From DASWNP01 sp036399175 (GTDB taxonomy: Bacteria > Acidobacteriota > Blastocatellia > Pyrinomonadales > Pyrinomonadaceae), in NCBI GenBank assembly GCA_036399175.1, contig DASWNP010000048.1:1-64000 (forward strand): 64,000 bases of DNA, read 5' to 3'. The first letter of the stretch is position 1. Each line of letters starts with the position of its first letter. Positions 58,363-64,000 of the stretch are shown one piece after another. The position numbers and the translations under genes were made by a program. The notes under the pieces were generated by a model. The model did not search any database and was not told the DNA's origin. It saw only the letters and a list, made by a program, of their open reading frames with translations.

Positions 58363-59103
58363 TTAAAAGGCACCTGATTGAGCTTGATTCTTACCTAAGT
58401 ATTTATCGCCTTCATCCTTGATAATCCAGTAACACTCGCAGGAGACTGCTTCAAGCCCCGCCCGGTCGAGAATCATAATGTGCCCGCGGCTGTAGTTAAT
58501 CAGCTCGTTTTTCTGAAGGACGCCAGCCGCTTTACTGACCCCCTCGCGTCGCACGCCGAGCATGTTGGAGATGAAATCCTGCGTGAGACGAAATTCATTC
58601 GTCCCCAGCCGGTCGCCGCTCATCAACAGCCAACGGGCGAGGCGCGCGTCCACCATGTGGAAGCGGTTGCAGGCGGCAGAGCGCGAGAGCTGTGTCAACA
58701 GCGAGTGTGAGTAGAGGTGCAGCAGGCGGTGCAGCGGGCTCGTGCTGCCCGACTCCTTTCGTAGCACCGACGCCTTCATCCTCATGGCCGTGCCCGCGCC
58801 CTGAATGATAGAGCGGTGCTGCGACGTGTCTACCCCCATGAAAACGGAGATGCCCGCCAGCCCTTCGTTCCCGACGATTCCCACTTCGAGCGTTGAGCGG
58901 TCGGCCACTTCGACTAGCAAGGAGACGATGGAGTCGTTAGGGAAATAAACGTGGCGAATCCGTTCGTCGGGCTCGTAGAGGACTGCGGCGAAAGGCATCG
59001 TGACCTGCTCCAATTCAGGCAGCAGGCGTTGGTATTCTTTCTTTGGTAAGGCGGCGAGAAGGCGATTGATGGACGGAGCGCGCGCCTTGGTGTCGATGTG
59101 CAT
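58363..59103 (-). CDS. Crp/Fnr-family transcriptional regulator
   Basis: 246 residues. Residues 15-140 form the cNMP-type beta barrel (FAAVLYEPDERIRHVYFPND, VGIVGNEGLAGISVFMG) without an obvious phosphate-binding Arg pattern, so the ligand is open. The C-terminal 60 residues are the HTH: EFRLTQDFISNMLGVRREGV, SKAAGVLQKNELINYSRGHI. It is the first of two related regulators here (the second starts at 60382), with a small protein between them. No CxxxC or heme residues, so it is not a classical Fnr. Confidence 0.93.
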   Translation of the reverse strand: MHIDTKARAPSINRLLAALPKKEYQRLLPELEQVTMPFAAVLYEPDERIRHVYFPNDSIVSLLVEVADRSTLEVGIVGNEGLAGISVFMGVDTSQHRSIIQGAGTAMRMKASVLRKESGSTSPLHRLLHLYSHSLLTQLSRSAACNRFHMVDARLARWLLMSGDRLGTNEFRLTQDFISNMLGVRREGVSKAAGVLQKNELINYSRGHIMILDRAGLEAVSCECYWIIKDEGDKYLGKNQAQSGAF

Positions 59104-59301
59104 CGAGACTCTCCTTGCTTCGGTCGGTTATGAAAAACAACAGACGGCACAAGAAGAGGGCTCGTCGGCCCGTTCCTGATGTCGAAATATGAGTTTCCAA
59201 AGAACGTGTGCCCTAACGAAGAGCTTCCCGCATGCTGCGGCTCTTCCGACGCCTTCCTCGTTCGTGAGAAAGAGTCGGGGGCAGGCTGCCCGACGCATCT
59301 T

Positions 59302-59526
59302 CTACGTCAAGTCTTCAAACAAACTATTGAAAATACTCAACGCGTCGGCGCTCTGATGTTTCTGCCGCCGCAAGTCGTCAACCCATCCTGTGACAGTGGC
59401 GGTGGCATCCCGCACTTCATCCTGCCCGCGCGGATGGGAGGATTCGCGGTCATTCTCGATGCGCGCCTTTGCGCGCCGCTTGCGCTCGGTGAGCTTGATG
59501 ACTTTAATTTGATGGTCTGTGCTCAT
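59302..59526 (-). CDS. Small conserved-looking protein between two Crp genes
   Basis: 74 residues, no signal peptide: a charged helix KVIKLTERKRRAKARIEN is followed by DATATVTGWVDDLRRQKHQS and a hydrophobic end. Charged helix plus short hydrophobic tail looks like a small peptide-type regulator or a membrane-associated protein. It sits in array orientation between the two Crp-like genes. Function unknown. Confidence 0.5.
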   Translation of the reverse strand: MSTDHQIKVIKLTERKRRAKARIENDRESSHPRGQDEVRDATATVTGWVDDLRRQKHQSADALSIFNSLFEDLT

Positions 59527-59668
59527 ACTTGTTCAAGGCGATACCGCTCTTGCTGTCGGGAATTGAGTGCTCGCCAAAGGATTGACCTGCTATATGTAAC
59601 ACCCGGGAGAAAGCCGGTCTGTGCGATGGGACACTTATAGGATAGAGACGAGTGGAGACGGCGGCTTC

Positions 59669-60382
59669 TTAGCCAAGCAGGCGGTCGTACTCGTCTTTGA
59701 CCACCTTGTAGCACTCGCAGACCGTCGCTTCAAGGCCGGGCCGGTCGAGTATCTGGATGCGCCCGCGCACGTAGCTGATGAGCCCTTGTTCCTGCAAACG
59801 GCCGGCGGCCGCAGTGACGCCTTCACGACGCACGCCAAGCATGTTGGCGATTAGCTCCTGCGTCATCACCAGTTCGTCAGAGGCGATGCGGTCGTGGCTG
59901 AGCAGCAGCCAGCGACAGAGCTGATGCTCTATCGCGTGGAGGCGGTTGCAGACCGCCGTCTGCGACATCTGCGTGAGCAGCGCCTGCGTATACCTGAGCA
60001 GGAGGCGCTGGAAAGCGCCGCCCCGCGCGAATTCATCCCGCAACACCTGCGCCTTCATTCTGACGGCGCTCCCGGCGCTCTGGACGACCGCGCGGTTCGG
60101 CATAGTGTTGCCGCCCATGAAAAGGGCGACGCCGACCACACCCTCTTTGCCCGCCATCCCCATCTCGGCGGACGAGCCGTTCTCCATCGTGTAGAGCAGA
60201 GAGATGATGACGGTGGTAGGGAAATAGATGTGATCCATCTGCCCGCCCGACTCGTAGACGACCTCGCCGAGTGTAAAGGAGACGCGCCCGAGATGTGGGA
60301 GTATACGCTCGTAGTCCTCGCGCGGGAGACTGGCGAGCAAGTGGTTCTTTGTCGGGTCGGACACGCCTGCGTTGGTGAACAC
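59669..60382 (-). CDS. Crp/Fnr-family transcriptional regulator
   Basis: The frame extends to 60706, but that part has no domain content; GTG 60382 (VFTNAGVSDPTKNHLLASLP) gives about 237 aa. A cNMP-type barrel (FTLGEVVYESGGQMDHIYFP) is followed by the HTH ELVMTQELIANMLGVRREGV, TAAAGRLQEQGLISYVRGRI. It is a paralogue of the regulator at 58363-59103, sharing the LGVRREGV...AAG.LQ box. The 440-bp region upstream holds no other gene. Ligand unknown. Confidence 0.9.
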   Translation of the reverse strand: MFTNAGVSDPTKNHLLASLPREDYERILPHLGRVSFTLGEVVYESGGQMDHIYFPTTVIISLLYTMENGSSAEMGMAGKEGVVGVALFMGGNTMPNRAVVQSAGSAVRMKAQVLRDEFARGGAFQRLLLRYTQALLTQMSQTAVCNRLHAIEHQLCRWLLLSHDRIASDELVMTQELIANMLGVRREGVTAAAGRLQEQGLISYVRGRIQILDRPGLEATVCECYKVVKDEYDRLLG

Positions 60383-60822
60383 TGATGATCTCTCTGTCTC
60401 AACCCTGACGATTGATAAAAGCTGATGGTGTGTCGAAGCCAATAACGGCTTACGCGAATGCCAACGGGAGTCTCTCGCCTGAGAGCCGACATACGAATGA
60501 CCCGCCGGGAGAGCTGTAATATGTGTGCTATCGCACGGATGCCCGAGTTCGTATAACGTAACATGTCTTCCAATGTTTGAACAGCGAGCGCAGGTATAGC
60601 CGGTTTGATAAGCGAGAAGACGGCTGAAGTGCCAGTACCTCCGGGCGCTGTTGGCAGGTTTCCACGGGGAATGTAAAGGGTGAGGTACGACAAGACCACG
60701 CCTCACCCTTTACTTTTTTTGCACCACGCGAGCGCCCGTGCTGTTTTACGTGCGCCGGGTGCGAAAGGCAACCTGATTTCTATTCCGCCCCCTCCCCGGT
60801 TTTTCTCACGAAAGAAAGGTCG
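60383..60822. other. Intergenic region with divergent promoters
   Basis: No gene with recognisable content; the open frame reading back from the Crp gene (60383-60706) looks non-coding. The region must hold the promoters of the minus-strand Crp gene and the plus-strand hypothetical cluster. A purine-rich segment with cacgaaagaaagg just before 60823 is the ribosome binding site of the latter. Confidence 0.5.
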
Positions 60823-61206
60823 ATGAGCGTGAGGCACAGGATTGAGAAACCCTTTATCGCCAGGTTCTTTGATGGCGATGAGAAGGTGCTTTTAGAGTTG
60901 ACGAATACGACCGATGAGGTGCTCAGCAGCGTCGAGATTCTCTCTGTCTTCCTCAAAGATGAAGCGGCGGCGGATAGCCCTTCGCGGTCTCATATAAAAT
61001 TCGACTCTATCAAGTCGATTAAACCAAAAGAGAAGGCAGTTTTGTCTCACCGGACTTGGATCGACGGAAAGCCCGCCGACGCCCATCATGACCGGCTGAA
61101 GCGCTTGAAAGTGATGGCGGGCGAAGAAAAACCCTACGTGCTGGATATTTCATGGGAGGACAGCGAGGGTAAGACGCAGTACCAGAGGATACCTGTGGGA
61201 CACTGA
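60823..61206 (+). CDS. Hypothetical protein, first of a three-gene cluster
   Basis: 127 residues; ATG 60823 has GAAAGAAAGG upstream. A beta-rich protein: VLLELTNTTDEVLSSVEILS, FLKDEAAADSPSRSHIKFDS, IKSIKPKEKAVLSHRTWIDG. The alternating strand pattern suggests an immunoglobulin-like or C2-like sandwich without a signal peptide. It is followed after 10 bp by the next gene, so the three genes up to 62023 are probably one operon. No family recognised. Confidence 0.7.
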   Translation: MSVRHRIEKPFIARFFDGDEKVLLELTNTTDEVLSSVEILSVFLKDEAAADSPSRSHIKFDSIKSIKPKEKAVLSHRTWIDGKPADAHHDRLKRLKVMAGEEKPYVLDISWEDSEGKTQYQRIPVGH

Positions 61207-61216
61207 ACGAATAATT

Positions 61217-61759
61217 ATGATGTTACTCCCGGAATTTGAAGAGAAAAGGCATTGCGCCAGACACGCGCTCGACACCGCGAGGAGCGATAACATCATCGAG
61301 CTTTGCAAACAGTATCTCGCGCTGCTCGCCGACTACCGCGCCCAGCTTTACAAGTTTGCCCGCGCTCTCGGCGTCAATCAGCGGCCAGGCGCATTCCTCT
61401 TTGAAGAAGCCCCCGAAGTCAGAAAAACAGTCCGCGCTGCGATTGAGAACACCACACGAGAGCGCAACATCACCGAGGCGCTTCTCCTATCTTTCACCTG
61501 TATCAGCGGGTATGAGGCCGTGAAGACGCTCAACAGACAAAAATATAAGGGTCACGACGACTGGGAACTGAGGGCGGGAGGAGTCACAAGATTTATCCGC
61601 GACATTGCGGGCGAGAGACTGAGCGTGCTCGAAGCCATTGACGCCGCCAGCCTGCTCCGGCGCGAGGAGTACGTCGCACGCAAGGCGTCGCCTGCTCAGC
61701 CGGGCAGTGACGATGCGCCGCTGCGGAATCTGCCTTGCTCGACAGCCGCCAGTTTCTGA
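61217..61759 (+). CDS. Hypothetical helical protein
   Basis: 180 residues, almost entirely helical: CKQYLALLADYRAQLYKFAR, AIENTTRERNITEALLLSFT, then LSVLEAIDAASLLRREEYVA, ending in a proline/serine-rich tail. No membrane helices, no catalytic motif. It is the second gene of the small cluster (10 bp after the first, 12 bp before the third) and probably works with its neighbours. Coiled-coil or scaffold roles are possible. Confidence 0.6.
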   Translation: MMLLPEFEEKRHCARHALDTARSDNIIELCKQYLALLADYRAQLYKFARALGVNQRPGAFLFEEAPEVRKTVRAAIENTTRERNITEALLLSFTCISGYEAVKTLNRQKYKGHDDWELRAGGVTRFIRDIAGERLSVLEAIDAASLLRREEYVARKASPAQPGSDDAPLRNLPCSTAASF

Positions 61760-61771
61760 AGGAAGTGAACA

Positions 61772-62023
61772 TTGAAACTTTGTGATTTCTGTGCGCAATA
61801 TCGTCAGGACGGCAGTTGCCTGCTCGGCCGTAACATACCCAAGTCGATGGGTTGCCACGAATTTGAGCCGTCGTTGGAGAGGTTCTGCTCCGACCCGAAG
61901 GATTTCGTCGGCCTCGCCCAAATCGTTCAAATGGCGACTTTCTTTGGGATAAAAGGGAGCGAGCTGAAGAAGGTCAACCTCATGGCCAGGCGAGAAGAGC
62001 GCGCGACCTCATCTCTCACCTAG
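61772..62023 (+). CDS. Small Cys-rich protein
   Basis: 83 residues with a likely TTG start at 61772, 12 bp after the previous gene. The N-terminal half has four to five Cys (KLCDFCAQYRQDGSCLLGRN, MGCHEFEPSLERFCSD) with zinc-finger-like spacing, the second half a helix (FVGLAQIVQMATFFGIKGSE). It may be a metal-binding adaptor. Third gene of the small cluster. Confidence 0.6.
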   Translation: MKLCDFCAQYRQDGSCLLGRNIPKSMGCHEFEPSLERFCSDPKDFVGLAQIVQMATFFGIKGSELKKVNLMARREERATSSLT

Positions 62024-62333
62024 AACGTAAGGTATACTGTCGATTAGCCGGTAAAGCAGGAGAGGGCAGCATCCTGCCGGATTGTGCGGCGCTGTTCAGT
62101 TCGCCTCCTGCGTCGCTCCACAGAGTTTCATCTTACGTTCCATCCTTGAGAAATGCTGGTTGCTAATGTGTGTTAACACACATAAATGGTATACTCACTA
62201 TGAACTGGTCATCATCTGATACTTGGATTGAGTCCCCCTTAACTCCCTCCTCCAGCCGTCAGTTGTTTGTTCACACTTGGGCAAGGGCGCAAGAGCCTGC
62301 CGAACTTTTAATCCTCGGAAGAGAGGGAATTTG
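62024..62333 (+). promoter_or_regulatory. Regulatory region of the radical SAM gene
   Basis: This stretch has no gene. At 62167-62182 lies TGTGTGTTAACACACA, a perfect 16-base palindrome of the kind bound by a dimeric regulator such as a Crp-type protein; tggtatactcac follows 7 bp later and could be a -10 region (tatact). A related GTGTTAACAC palindrome lies at 63926-63935 behind the gene. Confidence 0.5.
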
Positions 62334-63887
62334 ATGAGAATCCTACTTTACAACCCCGACAACGGTGTGACGCGGAACTTCATGCCGCACCTCTGGATGT
62401 TTCTCCTTCAGGCTCTCACTCCCCCCGGCCATGAGGTGATTCTGATAGACGGCAACGCCCGCGCCATGACGGAGGAGGAACTGGTGCGCTTCGTGCGCGA
62501 AGAAGACATTGGCCTGGTCGGTATCGGCGCGATGACGAGGATGGTAGCGCGCGCCTACCGCTTCGCCGATGCTTTGCGGGCGGCTGGCGTTCGCGTCGTG
62601 ATGGGCGGCCCTCACGTCACCGAATGTCCTGACGAGGCGCTGGGGCGCGATGGCGGGCCTCGACACGCCGATGCCGTTGCGCTCGGCGAGGCGGATGAGA
62701 CCTGGCCCCTGATTGTCGAGGACGCCGCACGCGGAGAGTTGAAGGAAGTTTACCAGCCCGAGCGCGACGCGAAGGGTATAGACCGAAAGCCTTCGCTCCA
62801 ACCTTACCCGACTATCCCCTGGGAGACGCTTGAGCTAGACCAGTTCAGTCTCGTTCCTTCATTCATGCGACCTCTGTTGAGCCGATTAGGTAGCGGATGG
62901 GGGAAGTTCTACGTTGTCCCCGTCGAGACGGGGCGCGGCTGCCCCTATGGGTGCGAGTTCTGCACCGTGACCGGCTTCTTCGGCGACTCGATTCGCTTCC
63001 GCACCAACGAGTCGGTGGTCGAAGAACTCCTCCGGCTGAAAGAGCGCGCGCGGAGGGAGCGCGGTCAGGTGGCCGTTTTCTTCATCGACGACAATCTCGC
63101 CATCAACGTCAAGCGCACCAAGCAGCTCCTGCGCGACATCATCGAGGCGGGCGCTCAAGTGCCCTGGGTCGCGCAAATCAGCGCCAACCTTTTGCGCGAC
63201 GAAGAATTGGTTGACCTCATCTCAGCTTCGGGCGGTAAGTGGGTCTTCATCGGGATGGAGTCCATCGACCCGGCCAACATGGCCGACGTGAACAAGAATT
63301 TCAGCAAGCCCTCGGAGTATGGGGCGGTGCTCGCGCGGCTCGCGCGCCGCGACATCTATGCCATCACCTCCTTCATCTTCGGGATGGACAACGACACGCC
63401 GGGGGTAGCCGACCGCACGCTCAAAGAGCTTGAGTCGTGGCCGCCGGGACTGCCGGTCTTCGGCCAGTTAACGCCTTTCCCGGCGACGCCGCTCTACGAC
63501 AGATTGGAGAAGGCCGGTCGCCTCGCGCGCCCGAAGCACTGGCTCGACTTCGCGCCGTTCGTGATGGCGCACGCGCCTCTGAAGATGACGATTGAGGAGG
63601 CGAAGGCGGAGACGCGCCGCGCGTGGGAGTCTTCCTATAGCCCTGAAAGGAATGCCGAGGCCATTGCGGCGCTCGCCGACAGGGCGTTTCAGTATCGCGC
63701 CGGCCACCTCGTCGCGCGCCTCTTCTTTCGCGGCATCTACTTCCCTCAGATGACGCGGAGCGCGTGGCTGAAACTGATTGCTGATAACCGCCGGGTAATT
63801 TACGGACTCGTGAAGGAAGCTGCCGGTAAGTGGCGCAAAGCGCGGAGACAGGGCGCGGACGTTTCAGTAGAAGCCCGCGCGTCTTGA
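62334..63887 (+). CDS. B12-binding radical SAM enzyme
   Basis: 517 residues from ATG 62334, GGAAGAGAGGG upstream. Residues 1-115 form a cobalamin-binding Rossmann domain (HEVILIDGNARAMTEEELVR, LVGIGAMTRMVARAYRFADA, RVVMGGPHVTECPDEALGRD) without the DxHxxG lower-ligand motif, as in many class B radical SAM enzymes. The [4Fe-4S] cysteines are in ETGRGCPYGCEFCTVTGFFG (CxxxCxxC). Later FFIDDNLAINVKRTKQLLRD and FGMDNDTPGVADRTLKELES follow the usual pattern. Methyltransferases of this class modify peptides, hopanoids and antibiotics; the substrate is unknown. A perfect GTGTTAACAC palindrome follows the gene. Confidence 0.93.
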   Translation: MRILLYNPDNGVTRNFMPHLWMFLLQALTPPGHEVILIDGNARAMTEEELVRFVREEDIGLVGIGAMTRMVARAYRFADALRAAGVRVVMGGPHVTECPDEALGRDGGPRHADAVALGEADETWPLIVEDAARGELKEVYQPERDAKGIDRKPSLQPYPTIPWETLELDQFSLVPSFMRPLLSRLGSGWGKFYVVPVETGRGCPYGCEFCTVTGFFGDSIRFRTNESVVEELLRLKERARRERGQVAVFFIDDNLAINVKRTKQLLRDIIEAGAQVPWVAQISANLLRDEELVDLISASGGKWVFIGMESIDPANMADVNKNFSKPSEYGAVLARLARRDIYAITSFIFGMDNDTPGVADRTLKELESWPPGLPVFGQLTPFPATPLYDRLEKAGRLARPKHWLDFAPFVMAHAPLKMTIEEAKAETRRAWESSYSPERNAEAIAALADRAFQYRAGHLVARLFFRGIYFPQMTRSAWLKLIADNRRVIYGLVKEAAGKWRKARRQGADVSVEARAS

Positions 63888-63925
63888 ATCGACAAATCTG
63901 CTCGGTGCAGACTCCGGCGGCGATT

Positions 63926-63935
63926 GTGTTAACAC
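63926..63935. repeat. Short palindrome downstream of the radical SAM gene
   Basis: GTGTTAACAC, the core of the longer palindrome at 62167-62182, occurs again here. The spacing of the two sites around the gene suggests a shared regulator. Confidence 0.4.
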
Positions 63936-64000
63936 TTCCGCAGGCCGACCGAATCGTTCAGTGAGTAGGCGCGGGTCGAGTCTGCATTGAGGCCGCCTCT

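Noticed and set aside
59179..59640. A 153-residue plus-strand protein
   Set aside because: It overlaps the more plausible minus-strand small gene at 59302-59526 and has no domain content.

Overview
The window looks like the chromosome of a GC-rich soil bacterium, most likely an Acidobacteriota of the Blastocatellia/Pyrinomonadales type. This is inferred from the Ser/Thr kinase-FlgO/TolB-TPR architecture, many secreted serine hydrolases, the paired Crp-type regulators and codon use; no rRNA or ribosomal marker is present to prove it.

The dominant feature is a very long array of integron-type recombination sites (attC) between about 7.25 and 58.0 kb. I count 34 near-complete attC sites plus three truncated ones. 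Each has a degenerate RYYYAAC core at the left, a GTTRRRY core at the right and a long imperfect palindrome between them. Read on the minus strand the sites have the classical order (R''-L'' ... L'-R'), and most genes between them are also on the minus strand, with the stop codon next to an attC and the start 10-150 bp from the next one. This is therefore a cassette array running right to left. No integron integrase is visible, so within the window it is a CALIN (cluster of attC sites lacking an integrase); the missing intI/attI would be expected at the high-coordinate end or beyond.

Layout. 1-1.7 kb: mobile-element debris (end of an IS30-family transposase, a 3' tRNA-Met fragment, a decayed tyrosine integrase and a UmuD/HTH chimera). 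1.8-7.1 kb: ordinary plus-strand genes, beginning with a DNA-repair pair (SRAP/YedK abasic-site peptidase overlapping an AlkB-type dioxygenase), followed by secreted proteins and a membrane-anchored protein. 7.25-32.5 kb: first part of the array: VOC protein, TerC transporter behind a yybP-ykoY (Mn2+) riboswitch, a bulb-lectin multidomain protein, a possible PD-(D/E)XK nuclease, a pentapeptide-repeat ion channel, small membrane and secreted proteins, S41-like peptidase, GNAT, NamZ-type muramidase, AraC plus serine hydrolase, lipoprotein, alpha/beta hydrolase-TPR, thioesterase, and a serine hydrolase operon facing a MarR regulator. 32.5-38.4 kb: a non-cassette island with a truncated PLD-helicase, an Eco57I/type ISP-like DNA methyltransferase and an integrase pseudogene, beginning at a half attC. 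38.4-58.0 kb: the array resumes: methyltransferase, plus-strand Ser/Thr kinase, membrane proteins, serine hydrolases, Uma2, HIT, VOC, MOSC, a B12-photosensor-like protein with a histidine kinase and an ABM protein, and a further methyltransferase. 58-64 kb: backbone-like genes: two Crp-family regulators, a three-gene plus-strand cluster of small hypotheticals and a B12-binding radical SAM enzyme.

Functionally the array is a mixed store of single-gene accessory units (secreted hydrolases, membrane proteins, nucleases, small-molecule enzymes). Several units carry their own control elements, so they may be expressed without an integron promoter.
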